This document shows positions 35,926-46,084 of a stretch of 64,000 nucleotides of DNA, piece after piece (position 1 is the first letter of the stretch; each line of letters starts with the position of its first letter). Source of the DNA: CBDFGT01 sp965247225 (GTDB lineage: Bacteria > Pseudomonadota > Alphaproteobacteria > Rhizobiales > Rhizobiaceae). The notes beneath the pieces were generated by a model. That model was given only the letters and a program-made list of their open reading frames with translations. It did not search any database and was not told where the DNA came from. The stretch is taken from positions 62,001 through 126,000 of the forward strand of contig CBDFGT010000019.1 of assembly GCA_965247225.1 (NCBI GenBank), read 5' to 3'. Both the position numbers and the translations under genes were made by a program.

Positions 35926-36773
35926 GCAGTTTTACAAACAGTGAAGTCGTTGCCGGTGACGGCGCAAAAAAGGTGACATTTTCCAATGCGGCCCGCTTTT
36001 CGCTGATTGCAGGCCCCTGCCAGATGGAAAGCCGTGACCATGCGTTCATGATCGCCGGTACATTGCATGAACTGTGCACCAGGCTGGGCATAGGACTGGT
36101 CTACAAGTCATCCTTCGACAAGGCCAACCGCACGTCACTGTCCGGCAAGCGTGGCATCGGCCTTGAGCGAGCCATGGATGTATTTGCGGACCTCAAACAG
36201 GAATTTGGCTTTCCGGTTTTGAGCGACATTCATACAGAAGAACAATGCGCGCTGGTATCACCGGTTGTTGACATCCTGCAGATCCCGGCCTTTTTGAGCC
36301 GCCAGACCGATCTTCTTGTCGCTGCTGCAAAAACCGGACGGGTGATCAATGTCAAGAAAGGCCAGTTTCTGGCCCCCTGGGATATGAAAAATGTGCTCGA
36401 CAAGCTGAACCAGTCCGGAAACAGCAATATCCTTCTGTGCGAGCGCGGCGCTTCCTTCGGCTACAACACGCTGGTTTCCGACATGCGCGCGCTGCCGATC
36501 ATGGCGGCCATGGGTGCTCCCGTGATTTTCGATGCCACCCATTCCGTCCAGCAACCCGGCGGTCAGGGCGGATCAACCGGCGGAGAACGCAGATTTGTGG
36601 AAACACTGGCCCGTGCGGCCGTAGCTGTAGGTGTCGCCGGCCTGTTTATCGAGACGCATGAGGATCCGGACAATGCGCCATCGGACGGACCGAACATGGT
36701 GCATCTGAAAGACATGCCGCGTCTTCTGGAAAAGCTGCTGGCCTTTGATACCGTCACCAAATCCGGGCTTTGA
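35922..36773 (+). CDS. kdsA: 3-deoxy-8-phosphooctulonate synthase
   Basis: The 283-residue product condenses phosphoenolpyruvate with arabinose 5-phosphate to make KDO-8-phosphate for lipopolysaccharide. Recognised motifs are LIAGPCQMESRDHA, YKSSFDKANRTS, GFPVLSDIHTEEQ, VDILQIPAFLSRQTDL, INVKKGQFLAPWDM, CERGASFGYNTLVSDMR, FDATHSVQQPGG and FIETHEDPDNAPSDGPNM. Length is typical (about 280). It overlaps the VOC gene by four bases and is closed by a strong palindrome that separates it from the convergent chemotaxis gene. Confidence 0.97.
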   Translation: MSSFTNSEVVAGDGAKKVTFSNAARFSLIAGPCQMESRDHAFMIAGTLHELCTRLGIGLVYKSSFDKANRTSLSGKRGIGLERAMDVFADLKQEFGFPVLSDIHTEEQCALVSPVVDILQIPAFLSRQTDLLVAAAKTGRVINVKKGQFLAPWDMKNVLDKLNQSGNSNILLCERGASFGYNTLVSDMRALPIMAAMGAPVIFDATHSVQQPGGQGGSTGGERRFVETLARAAVAVGVAGLFIETHEDPDNAPSDGPNMVHLKDMPRLLEKLLAFDTVTKSGL

Positions 36774-36780
36774 AAGCAGG

Positions 36781-36810
36781 CAGGCCGCAGGATCCTGATC
36801 CTGCGGCCTG
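36781..36810. terminator. Bidirectional hairpin between kdsA and the chemotaxis receptor gene
   Basis: CAGGCCGCAGGATC at 36781-36794 and GATCCTGCGGCCTG at 36797-36810 are exact reverse complements (14-bp arms). It lies between two convergent genes; no strong T run follows, so termination may rely on the stem alone. Confidence 0.65.
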
Positions 36811-36851
36811 TTGGCATGGATGATGTTCAGGCAGAAATCCTGACAAATGCC

Positions 36852-38813
36852 TCAAAACTCTTCCCAGGACTGGCCTCCGCCTGAAGGAGTATGCGCTGTT
36901 GCTGTTTTCAGGCCGAAAGCACCTGCAATTTTTTGTGTCAGAGCCCGGGCAGGTGAGGCAACCGGCTTCGGTTGATGCTGCGGTTGCATGCCTGCAATCT
37001 TGGCAGGAGATGTGGCGGCTGCCTGTGCACCATGCTGGAACTGGAAACGGGCAACCAGATGTTCCAGCCTTTGCGCCTCATCACGGAGGCCATGGCATGC
37101 CGTGCTGGTTTCCTCGCTCATCGAGGCATTTTGCTGTGTTACCTGATCCATGGCATTGATTGCCTTGTTGACGTCGGCCAGTGCGACAGACTGTTCCTGC
37201 GATGCCGCGACAATTGCGCTGATAATGTCGTTGACGCCGCGCACGTGTTCCTGGATTTCTGCCAGTGTTGCCCCGGTTCTGTTGACAAGGGTAACACCGC
37301 TGGCAACCTGGTCCGTCGAAGTCTGGATCAGTGTCTTGATTTCCTTTGCCGCATTTGCAGACCTGCCGGCAAGTTCGCGCACTTCCTGCGCAACCACGGC
37401 AAAACCCTTTCCGGCCTCACCGGCGCGGGCAGCCTCGACACCGGCATTCAGCGCCAGCAGGTTTGTCTGGAAAGCGACTTCCTCCATGACCGTAATGATC
37501 TGGCGGATATGTTTCGAGGATTCCTCGATTTTTTCCATTGCGCCAATGGCTTCCAGCACAACGCCTGCAGAACGTTCCGCCCCTTTCCGCGTTTCGGTCA
37601 TCATGGAATTGGCGTCATTTGCCCGACCTGACGACTGTGCGACCGTGGCCGTGATCTGGCCGAGTGCGCTAACCGTTTCCTCAAGGCTTGCGGCCTGTTT
37701 CTCGGTTCTGCGGGCAAGATTGTCTGTCGCCGCTGCAATTTCCGATGTGCTGTGACCGACGGTATGTGTGCACATCATAATCTCGGAAAGCGTTGATCCA
37801 AGGCTTGCAACAGTATTGTTGAATGCGTGCCGCAGGTCTTCATAGGACGGGGCGAAAGGTTCGCGTATGGTGTGGGTCAGGTCACCCTTTGCAAGGCTTG
37901 CCAGACCATGGCTGATATTTTCGATCACGAACGCACGTTCGGAATCCGCCAGGGCCCGCTCTTCAGCGAGTTCCCGTTCGCGCGACAGCTCAAGCTCTTT
38001 GGCTGCTGCTGCCCGCAAACGGTTGCTCTGACGTTCCATGGCGTTCTCGCGGAATATCATGACCGATTGTGACATGATGCCGATTTCGTCGTCACGGTCA
38101 GCATAGGGAACCTCCCTGGAATAGTCCCCCTTTGCCAGCAAGCCCATATATCCGGTCATGCCAGCGAGAGGGACGATAGCACGTTTGCGAATATAGAAAA
38201 GTCCGGAAATGAACAGCAGTACAGACATAATGGCAGCCACAATCGCCATGGCTGACAATGTCTTGTAAGTGCCATCCGCCATCATCTCTGCGTTTTTCAG
38301 GAAGGAATCACTTCTGGAGACGAGAGCATTGACCGATGCCTCATGGAGATGAAAGGCATTTCTGATCTCTATCAGCGCCGCCCTGGCAGCATCAGGCTGG
38401 CCGGCATCGAGTGCCGGGATGAATGTATCGTCCATGAGCGACCAGAATTGGTCGGCCCCGGTTGCCAGGTCACCGGAAATGGCAGATTTGAGATCTTTCT
38501 GCAGTTCAGAGTCTTTCCAATAGGCCAGACGCACATGATAGCTTTCTTCCAGCGCCTTGATCTTGGTAATATTGGCATCAATCCGGGATGAATCGAGAGC
38601 GGCCTCCATGGCCAGCGCATAAGCTTCGACAACATAAAGCGGCGGCGGCAGGATATCGGCAATCAGGTCTTTTCCATTGATGATCTGGTGGTATCCCGGG
38701 CCATTGACTTTCAGTTCCTCCAGCGCATAACGCTGGATTCCTGTCGATACTGCCAGTCCCGCAGTGACAACAAGTCCGAAAGCAACCAGGCTTTGAGCGA
38801 TATTCAGACGCAT
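36852..38813 (-). CDS. Methyl-accepting chemotaxis protein
   Basis: The 653-residue product has the classical receptor layout: TM1 at about residues 5-26, a periplasmic helical sensor domain of about 160 residues, TM2 at about 186-210 (LSAMAIVAAIMSVLLFISGLFYI), a HAMP domain with a second HAMP-like repeat (ISHGLASLAKGDLTHTI), and a signalling tip with EEVAFQTNLLALNAGVEAARAGEAGKGFAVVA. The last five residues, SWEEF, resemble the C-terminal pentapeptide that docks CheR. The sensed ligand is unknown. The gene is convergent with kdsA, and GGAG lies eight bases before the ATG. Confidence 0.93.
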   Translation of the reverse strand: MRLNIAQSLVAFGLVVTAGLAVSTGIQRYALEELKVNGPGYHQIINGKDLIADILPPPLYVVEAYALAMEAALDSSRIDANITKIKALEESYHVRLAYWKDSELQKDLKSAISGDLATGADQFWSLMDDTFIPALDAGQPDAARAALIEIRNAFHLHEASVNALVSRSDSFLKNAEMMADGTYKTLSAMAIVAAIMSVLLFISGLFYIRKRAIVPLAGMTGYMGLLAKGDYSREVPYADRDDEIGIMSQSVMIFRENAMERQSNRLRAAAAKELELSRERELAEERALADSERAFVIENISHGLASLAKGDLTHTIREPFAPSYEDLRHAFNNTVASLGSTLSEIMMCTHTVGHSTSEIAAATDNLARRTEKQAASLEETVSALGQITATVAQSSGRANDANSMMTETRKGAERSAGVVLEAIGAMEKIEESSKHIRQIITVMEEVAFQTNLLALNAGVEAARAGEAGKGFAVVAQEVRELAGRSANAAKEIKTLIQTSTDQVASGVTLVNRTGATLAEIQEHVRGVNDIISAIVAASQEQSVALADVNKAINAMDQVTQQNASMSEETSTACHGLRDEAQRLEHLVARFQFQHGAQAAATSPAKIAGMQPQHQPKPVASPARALTQKIAGAFGLKTATAHTPSGGGQSWEEF

Positions 38814-39333
38814 GCGGGAGACTCCATAAGGTAATACTGATGATATGAGGTTGCCTCATATTGGTTAATTTTATGTATGCAATCGTAAATGTTTGATGGT
38901 CAATTCTGATGAAAAATGTTTTCGTGGTAAGCTTCCGGCAGTGGATGGCAAAAAAATCGATAACAATATCAGTATTTTGATATATTCCGGATGCGGAATG
39001 AAATTACTCTCTTCGCGTGACAAATGTATTTTTTTTAATTTTTACGTCTTTCAGGCGTTAATACATCCTGACGTAGCGTTAAGATTGTATAATTTGCATT
39101 GCAGTAATTAAAAGGTGTGACAAGAGGCAAGAACTGCACCTTGGCTTGTGAATGATTGGACCATTCTCGCGCAGGCTTCTGGTGCTGTCTGTCTTGTGGT
39201 ATCGATTGATCTTGCCTTTCGGGTTTGCGCGGGATCAATTGAATGACATTGATGGAGCCTGCCATTGTATTTTCATATGCTTCGAGTATGAGAAACCGAA
39301 CTTATTTTTTTCCCTCAAGCAAGGACGCTATTA
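38814..39333. other. AT-rich divergent intergenic region between chemotaxis gene and eno
   Basis: This 520-base stretch has no supported gene. It must contain the promoters of the chemotaxis receptor (minus strand) and of eno (plus strand). Two copies of GCGTTAA occur at about 39054-39060 and 39075-39081, flanking a TCCTGACGTA segment. The eno start has AAGGA nine bases upstream. Small open frames here lack protein character. Confidence 0.6.
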
Positions 39334-40608
39334 ATGACAGCAATCGTTGACATCATCGCCCGAGAGATTCTCGACAGCCGCGGCAATCCCACTGTAGAAG
39401 TGGATGTCATTCTGGAAGATGGGTGCATGGGCCGCGCAGCGGTTCCATCAGGTGCTTCAACCGGTGCACACGAGGCTGTGGAATTGCGCGACGGTGGCAA
39501 GCGCTATATGGGAAAGGGTGTTGAACGTGCGGTTGAGGCCGTCAATACCGAGATCTTTGATGTTGTTGGCGGGCTGGACGCTGAAAACCAGATCCAGATC
39601 GACCGCATGATGATTGAACTGGATGGTACGCCCAACAAATCCCGTCTGGGTGCCAACGCGATTCTCGGCGTTTCCCTGGCTGTTGCAAAGGCTGCAGCAG
39701 AATCTGCCGGTCACCCCCTCTACCGTTATGTCGGCGGCGCGAATGCCCATATTCTGCCTGTGCCGATGATGAACATTATCAACGGTGGTGCACATGCCGA
39801 CAATCCGATTGATTTTCAGGAATTCATGATCATGCCGGTCGGAGCCGACACGTTGCGCGATGCCGTGCGGATGGGGTCGGAAGTGTTTCATACATTGAAG
39901 AAGGAACTGGCAGCCCAGGGCCATAATACCAATGTTGGTGATGAAGGTGGCTTTGCACCGGGTCTGGCGTCGGCACCGGCAGCACTGGATTTCATCATGA
40001 AATCCATTGAAAAGGCCGGTTACCGGCCGGGTGAAGACATGTTCCTGGCCATGGACTGCGCTGCAACAGAATTTTTCAAGGGCGGCAAATATGTTCTGGA
40101 AGGCGAGGGCCGCACGCTGGAGCCTGGCGCAATGGCTGAATATCTGACCAGCCTTGTCAATACCTATCCGATCATTTCCGTTGAGGATGGCATGGCGGAA
40201 GACGACTGGGAAGGCTGGAAGACATTGACAGAACTTTGCGGCAATAAATGCCAGCTGGTGGGCGATGATCTGTTTGTGACCAATTCGGCCCGCCTGCGCG
40301 ACGGTATCAAGATGGGTGTTGCCAATTCCATCCTGGTCAAGGTCAACCAGATCGGAACATTGAGCGAGACGCTGGATGCTGTCGAAACAGCCCACAAGGC
40401 ACGCTACACCGCCGTCATGTCGCACCGTTCGGGTGAAACCGAGGATTCAACCATTGCTGATCTTGCAGTTGCCACCAATTGCGGACAGATCAAGACAGGT
40501 TCGCTGGCCCGTTCTGACCGGTTAGCCAAATACAATCAGTTGATCCGCATTGAAGAAGGTCTCGGCATCCAGGCAACCTATGCCGGCCGCTCGATCCTGC
40601 GCGGTTAA
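39334..40608 (+). CDS. eno: Enolase
   Basis: The 424-residue product converts 2-phosphoglycerate to phosphoenolpyruvate with Mg2+. Family marks are AREILDSRGNPTVEVD, GASTGAHEAVELRD, IDFQEFMIMPVGA, VGDEGGFAP, metal ligands in FLAMDCAATEF and ISVEDGMAEDDWEGW, the signature ILVKVNQIGTLSET, and SHRSGETED with the catalytic region. The length is standard. It is transcribed alone, with a clear intrinsic terminator 30 bases after the stop, and supplies the phosphoenolpyruvate branch used by KdsA and, through pyruvate, the PDH complex encoded next. Confidence 0.98.
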   Translation: MTAIVDIIAREILDSRGNPTVEVDVILEDGCMGRAAVPSGASTGAHEAVELRDGGKRYMGKGVERAVEAVNTEIFDVVGGLDAENQIQIDRMMIELDGTPNKSRLGANAILGVSLAVAKAAAESAGHPLYRYVGGANAHILPVPMMNIINGGAHADNPIDFQEFMIMPVGADTLRDAVRMGSEVFHTLKKELAAQGHNTNVGDEGGFAPGLASAPAALDFIMKSIEKAGYRPGEDMFLAMDCAATEFFKGGKYVLEGEGRTLEPGAMAEYLTSLVNTYPIISVEDGMAEDDWEGWKTLTELCGNKCQLVGDDLFVTNSARLRDGIKMGVANSILVKVNQIGTLSETLDAVETAHKARYTAVMSHRSGETEDSTIADLAVATNCGQIKTGSLARSDRLAKYNQLIRIEEGLGIQATYAGRSILRG

Positions 40609-40639
40609 TCTTCGCGCATGCCTTTTGTGAAATGACCGG

Positions 40640-40669
40640 AAAACCGCGCCCTGAACAGCGCGGTTTTTT
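40640..40669 (+). terminator. Rho-independent terminator of eno
   Basis: AAAACCGCGC (40640-40649) pairs with GCGCGGTTTT (40658-40667) around an eight-base loop, and the T run continues to 40669. Confidence 0.9.
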
Positions 40670-40747
40670 CGCTTTTAGCCCTTTGTCAACAATCGGTTAA
40701 TCATTCCGCATTATGATTGCCCTGTAATGCGTACCAGGGCAGGCACT

Positions 40748-41056
40748 ATGTGGACCAGGCATCATAAGAAACGGAAATTGGGGCGGGTGGTCCTGCCGGC
40801 CATCACAGTCGCATTTCTGTCCTATTTCGGTTATCACTCCATTCATGGAGCCTATGGGCTCAAGGCGACAGAAGAGTTCGAGCGTCAGCGCGTCGAGCGT
40901 ACACAGATCCTTGCCGGTCTCGTTGCAAGGCGGCAAGTGATGGAAAAGCAGGTGCAATTGCTGAGCGACGGCTCCATGGAAAAGGATATGCTGGATGAAA
41001 AAGCCCGCTCTGCACTCAATATGTCACGAAGCGACGAGATTGTAATTTTCAACTGA
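40748..41056 (+). CDS. ftsB: FtsB/DivIC-like septum formation initiator
   Basis: The 102-residue product has a short basic cytoplasmic start (MWTRHHKKRKLGR), one membrane segment (VVLPAITVAFLSYFGYHSIHGAYG), then a periplasmic coiled coil (EEFERQRVERTQILAGLVARRQVMEKQVQLL) and a C-terminal LDEKARSALNMSRSDEIVIF. This is the architecture of FtsB/DivIC, a partner of FtsL and FtsQ in the divisome. ATG 40727 would add seven residues but has no ribosome binding site. In related alphaproteobacteria the gene also lies between eno and pdhA. Confidence 0.88.
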   Translation: MWTRHHKKRKLGRVVLPAITVAFLSYFGYHSIHGAYGLKATEEFERQRVERTQILAGLVARRQVMEKQVQLLSDGSMEKDMLDEKARSALNMSRSDEIVIFN

Positions 41057-41064
41057 CTGATATA

Positions 41065-41083
41065 TTAACCAAAGTTCGGTTAA
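41065..41083. promoter_or_regulatory. Inverted repeat upstream of pdhA
   Basis: TTAACC at 41065-41070 and GGTTAA at 41078-41083 are reverse complements around seven bases. The site is in the AT-rich 147-base gap ahead of pdhA and could be an operator of the pdh operon or a weak ftsB terminator. No known regulator motif was matched. Confidence 0.35.
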
Positions 41084-41203
41084 GTAAATAAACAATATTA
41101 TTTTCAGATACTTAGCTCGAATATGAGTTATGCATTATTGGTATTGCTGAACGCGCTCACTTGCCCTATTGTGGCCAAAATCATGCATCCTAGGGAGGAC
41201 TGA

Positions 41204-42304
41204 ATGGCTCTGCGCAAGACCGCAACGGCACCGCAACGCAAACCTGCGAAGAAAGATTTCAACGGTGGTACAGTCGCTGAATTTACCCGCGAAAGTGAAT
41301 TGAAGGCCTACCGTGAGATGCTTTTCATTCGCCGCTTTGAAGAGAAGGCGGGGCAACTGTACGGTATGGGCTTCATCGGAGGTTTCTGTCATCTCTATAT
41401 CGGTCAGGAAGCGGTTGTTGTGGGCATGCAGATGGCGCTGAAAGAGGGTGATCAGGTGATCACCGGCTATCGTGACCATGGTCATATGCTGGCGTGCGGC
41501 ATGAGTGCGCGTGGTGTGATGGCGGAATTGACAGGTCGCCGCTCCGGGCTTTCCCGTGGCAAGGGCGGCTCCATGCACATGTTTTCCAAGGAAAAGAATT
41601 TTTACGGCGGCCACGGTATCGTCGGGGGCCAGGTGTCGCTGGGAACAGGGCTGGCCTTTGCAAACGCCTATCGCGGCAATGACAATGTCTCGCTGACCTA
41701 TTTCGGTGATGGTGCTGCCAATCAGGGCCAGGTTTACGAGAGCTTCAACATGGCAGCGCTCTGGAAATTGCCGGTGATCTACATCATTGAAAACAACCGT
41801 TATGCCATGGGTACGTCGGTCTCCCGCGCCTCGGCACAGACCGATTTTTCGATGAGAGGGGCTTCATTCGGAATAGAGGGCTACCAGGTGGACGGAATGG
41901 ATGTCCGCGCCGTCAAGGCCGCTGCCGATATGGCGGTCGAGCATTGCCGTTCGGGCAAGGGGCCGATCATTCTGGAAATGCTGACCTATCGTTATCGCGG
42001 CCATTCGATGTCCGATCCGGCGAAATATCGCTCCAAGGATGAAGTGGCAAAAATGCGCTCCGAACACGACCCGATTGAACAGGTCAAGGCGCGTCTGCTC
42101 GAAAAGGGCTGGGCCACGGACGATGACCTGAGGGCCATCGACAAGGAGATCCGCGATATCGTGGCCGACAGCGCTGATTTTGCGCAGGCCGATCCTGAAC
42201 CGGATGCCGCCGAGCTCTACAACGGATATCCTTCTGTAATCACCGCCAATGCGCGGGATTTTCATCGCGCCCGGACGAAACAAGACAAGGCTTCGGGTCT
42301 TTAA
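41204..42304 (+). CDS. pdhA: Pyruvate dehydrogenase E1 component, alpha subunit
   Basis: The 366-residue product, with the beta subunit, decarboxylates pyruvate using thiamine diphosphate. The cofactor motif begins at GDG (168-170) in LTYFGDGAANQGQVYESFNM and closes with ENNRYAMGTS. The conserved YRDHGHMLACG, GSMHMFS and the phosphorylation-loop-like YRYRGHSMSDPAKYRSKDE are present. GGGAGG precedes the ATG. It opens the pdhA-pdhB-pdhC operon, and its length and two-subunit E1 form are typical of alphaproteobacteria. Confidence 0.97.
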   Translation: MALRKTATAPQRKPAKKDFNGGTVAEFTRESELKAYREMLFIRRFEEKAGQLYGMGFIGGFCHLYIGQEAVVVGMQMALKEGDQVITGYRDHGHMLACGMSARGVMAELTGRRSGLSRGKGGSMHMFSKEKNFYGGHGIVGGQVSLGTGLAFANAYRGNDNVSLTYFGDGAANQGQVYESFNMAALWKLPVIYIIENNRYAMGTSVSRASAQTDFSMRGASFGIEGYQVDGMDVRAVKAAADMAVEHCRSGKGPIILEMLTYRYRGHSMSDPAKYRSKDEVAKMRSEHDPIEQVKARLLEKGWATDDDLRAIDKEIRDIVADSADFAQADPEPDAAELYNGYPSVITANARDFHRARTKQDKASGL

Positions 42305-42337
42305 AGGCCGACCTTTTTACAATATGGGTGAGGAACA

Positions 42338-43714
<1,377 letters not shown>

Positions 43715-43729
43715 GGGGAGGGCGGGATC

Positions 43730-45088
43730 ATGCCAATCAATATTACGATGCCAGCCCTGTCGCCCACCATGGAAGAGGGCAAACTGTCCAAATGGCTGGT
43801 CAAGGTCGGCGACAAGGTCAAGTCCGGCGACATTCTGGCCGAAATCGAAACCGACAAGGCGACGATGGAAGTCGAATCCGTGGATGAAGGCACCATTGCC
43901 AGGCTTCTGGTCGAGGCGGGCACGGAAGGCGTCAAGGTCAATGCGATTATCGCCGTGATTGCCGGAGACGGCGAAGATGTGGCTGCGGTTTCCAAGGCCC
44001 CCTCATCCGGTCCTTCGGACCACCTTCTCCCCGCCGGGGAGAAGAAGGAGTCTGCCGCACCCGCAGTAACCCCCTCGCCCCTTGGGGGAGAGGGTGGCGC
44101 GAAAGCGCCGGGTGAGGGGGCGTCATCGGTTGCAAATGTCTCCAGCGGCTCCCGCACATTCTCCTCGCCTCTGGCCCGTCGCCTTGCCAAGGATGCCGGT
44201 ATCGATATCTCCGCCATTGCAGGCACAGGCCCACATGGGCGTGTGGTCAAGGCAGATGTTGAAAAGACGGTTGCCACCGGTGGCGCAAAGCCTGTACCGG
44301 CAGCAGCGGCTCAGGCCACGGCACCAGCACCGGTCGCCATGCCCAAGGGCGCGTCCGAAGAAGCCGTTCTGAAGAACTTTGCCGAAGGCTCCTACGATCT
44401 GGTACCACATGACGGCATGCGCAAGACCATCGCCAGGCGCCTTCAGGAAAGCAAGCAGACGATCCCGCATTTCTATGTGACGGTCGATTGCGAACTGGAT
44501 GCACTTTTGGCCCTGCGCACGCAGATCAATGCGTCTGCACCAACGGTTGACGGCAAGCCTGCCTTCAAGGTCTCGGTCAATGATATGGTCATAAAGGCTC
44601 TGGCTCTGGCCCTGCGCGATGTGCCGGATGCCAATGTTTCCTGGACAGATACGAATATGGTCAAGCACCACCATGCCGATGTCGGGGTGGCCGTGTCGAT
44701 CCCGGGTGGCCTGATCACACCGATCATCCGTTCTGCCGAACTGAAAACGCTTTCCGCCATTTCCAACGAAATGAAGGATCTGGGCGCTCGCGCCAGGAGC
44801 CGCAAGCTGAAGCCGGAAGAGTATCAGGGTGGCACAACCGCCGTCTCCAACATGGGCATGATGGGGGTCAAGAATTTCTCTGCCGTCGTCAACCCGCCAC
44901 ATGCGACCATTCTGGCCGTGGGGGCCGGTGAGGAGCGCGTTGTGGTGAAAAACGGTGCCATGGCGATTGCGACTGTCATGTCCGTGACGCTTTCAACCGA
45001 CCATCGCTGCGTTGATGGCGCATTGGGTGCCGAACTGCTCGGAGCCTTCAAGCGCTATATTGAGGCCCCTCTGGGGATGCTGGTTTAA
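43730..45088 (+). CDS. pdhC: Dihydrolipoamide acetyltransferase (PDH E2)
   Basis: The 452-residue product is the structural core of the PDH complex. It has one lipoyl domain (residues 1-80, Lys in EIETDKATMEVES), a linker, the E1/E3-binding domain (SSPLARRLAKDAGIDISAIAGTGPHGRVVKADVE, about 145-180), a second linker, and the catalytic domain with VNDMVIKALALALRDVPDANVSW and the active-site DHRCVDGALGAELL. The first linker carries a stretch of about 35 residues (LLPAGEKKES and PSPLGGEGGAKAPGEGA) encoded by a palindromic DNA repeat. The following genes are separated by a structured intergenic region. Confidence 0.96.
   Translation: MPINITMPALSPTMEEGKLSKWLVKVGDKVKSGDILAEIETDKATMEVESVDEGTIARLLVEAGTEGVKVNAIIAVIAGDGEDVAAVSKAPSSGPSDHLLPAGEKKESAAPAVTPSPLGGEGGAKAPGEGASSVANVSSGSRTFSSPLARRLAKDAGIDISAIAGTGPHGRVVKADVEKTVATGGAKPVPAAAAQATAPAPVAMPKGASEEAVLKNFAEGSYDLVPHDGMRKTIARRLQESKQTIPHFYVTVDCELDALLALRTQINASAPTVDGKPAFKVSVNDMVIKALALALRDVPDANVSWTDTNMVKHHHADVGVAVSIPGGLITPIIRSAELKTLSAISNEMKDLGARARSRKLKPEEYQGGTTAVSNMGMMGVKNFSAVVNPPHATILAVGAGEERVVVKNGAMAIATVMSVTLSTDHRCVDGALGAELLGAFKRYIEAPLGMLV
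44024..44120. repeat. Palindromic repeat inserted in frame within pdhC
   Basis: The segment contains the 9-bp perfect hairpin CTTCTCCCC-GCC-GGGGAGAAG (44024-44044), an outer pair CCCCCTC (44070-44076) with GAGGGGG (44114-44120), the imperfect stem CCCTCGCCCC/GGGGGAGAGGG, and GGCGC-GAAA-GCGCC (44096-44109). Its Pro/Gly-rich translation (SPLGGEGG, APGEG) is typical of palindromic intergenic elements read through. It falls in a disordered linker, where an insertion would be tolerated. Confidence 0.75.
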
Positions 45089-45107
45089 GGGTGTAAATTG
45101 GCCTAAA

Positions 45108-45159
45108 CTGCCGCTCTGTCTGGATCTGTGTCGTCAGATCACTATATGATGAGCGGCAG
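45108..45159. repeat. Nested inverted repeats downstream of pdhC
   Basis: The outer arms CTGCCGCT (45108-45115) and AGCGGCAG (45152-45159) enclose an inner hairpin GATCTG-TGTCGT-CAGATC (45123-45140). The structure lies between pdhC and the next small gene. It could be a terminator, an mRNA 3' end or a small structured RNA. Confidence 0.5.
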
Positions 45160-45190
45160 ATGCTTTTGATGTTTTTTAAGGAGATATCGC

Positions 45191-45433
45191 ATGGCCAGTG
45201 AAGCAGAGAGCATGATTATTCCTTTGCTGGGCGAAATGCGCGGTGAGATCCGTGATGTGCGCAGCGAAATTGGTGAAATGCAGCAAAAGCTCGATAAGCT
45301 CGAAAGCGGGCAGAAAACCATCCGGCAGGCTCTGACGGCCGACACTATGATGTCGAAATTTGTCACAGGCGACTTTGAGGAGCGGATATTCGCGCTGGAG
45401 CGCAAGGTCGATAATCTGACAAAAGGCAAATGA
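45191..45433 (+). CDS. Small coiled-coil protein
   Basis: The 80-residue product starts after AAGGAG and is almost entirely a predicted coiled coil: EMRGEIRDVRSEIGEMQQKLDKLESGQ, then TADTMMSKFVTGDFEERIFALERKVDNL. No signal peptide or membrane segment. No named family recognised. It overlaps the following SGNH esterase gene by four bases (ATGA), so the two are translationally coupled. Confidence 0.7.
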   Translation: MASEAESMIIPLLGEMRGEIRDVRSEIGEMQQKLDKLESGQKTIRQALTADTMMSKFVTGDFEERIFALERKVDNLTKGK

Positions 45434-46083
45434 CGGGCAAGATGATGAAAACAGTGCTTTGCTACGGAGACAGCCTGACATGGGGCGTGGATGCGGAAAA
45501 CCGCAGTCGCCATGCCTATGAAAACCGCTGGCCATCGGTCCTGCAAAAGGGGCTGGGTCACGGTGTCCGGGTGATTGCGGAAGGTCTGAACGGCCGCACG
45601 GCGGTCTATGACGATTACGGATCAGACTCCGACCGAAACGGCGCCCGCATCCTGCCCACCGTGTTGCAGACGCATGCGCCGCTGGATCTGGTCATCATTA
45701 TGCTCGGTACCAACGATATCAAGCCGGTCTTTGCCAACAATGCCGTCGTCGTGTCCCGCGGCATCCAGCGGCTGGTCAATATCATTCGCACCCAGACCTG
45801 GCCGTTTGAGATCGACGCGCCGGATATTCTCATCGTTTCGCCGCCAGCCCTGTGTGAGACTGACGATCCTGTTTTGGGGCCGATATTTGCAGGACGGATT
45901 GACGAATCCCGCAAGCTCGCCTCGATCTATGCCGATCTGGCCGATGACATGGGCTGCGGCTTTTTTGATGCGGGCTCTGTGGCGGTAACCACGCCGGTCG
46001 ATGGCGTGCATATGGATGCAGAAAACACGAGGGCCGTCGGGCGCGGGCTTGAGCCGGTGGTGCGCATGATGCTTGGAATGTAA
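45430..46083 (+). CDS. SGNH/GDSL hydrolase (arylesterase-like)
   Basis: The 217-residue product has the four SGNH blocks: nucleophile Ser in VLCYGDSLTWGVDAE, Gly in GLNGRTAV, Asn in IIMLGTNDIK, and the catalytic Asp and His in PVDGVHMDAENTRAVG. It resembles the intracellular arylesterase/acyltransferase group related to the mycobacterial perhydrolase. There is no signal peptide. The substrate is unknown. It overlaps the coiled-coil gene and ends at a short hairpin at 46085-46102. Confidence 0.88.
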   Translation: MTGKMMKTVLCYGDSLTWGVDAENRSRHAYENRWPSVLQKGLGHGVRVIAEGLNGRTAVYDDYGSDSDRNGARILPTVLQTHAPLDLVIIMLGTNDIKPVFANNAVVVSRGIQRLVNIIRTQTWPFEIDAPDILIVSPPALCETDDPVLGPIFAGRIDESRKLASIYADLADDMGCGFFDAGSVAVTTPVDGVHMDAENTRAVGRGLEPVVRMMLGM

Positions 46084-46084
46084 C

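Noticed and set aside
38893..39111. Small open frame in the AT-rich region upstream of eno
   Set aside because: The 72-residue translation has no start signal or protein-like character; the region is better explained as promoter DNA.
41065..41083. CtrA-type binding site upstream of pdhA
   Set aside because: The two TTAA elements are separated by 11 bases rather than the seven of the CtrA motif, so only a plain inverted repeat is claimed.
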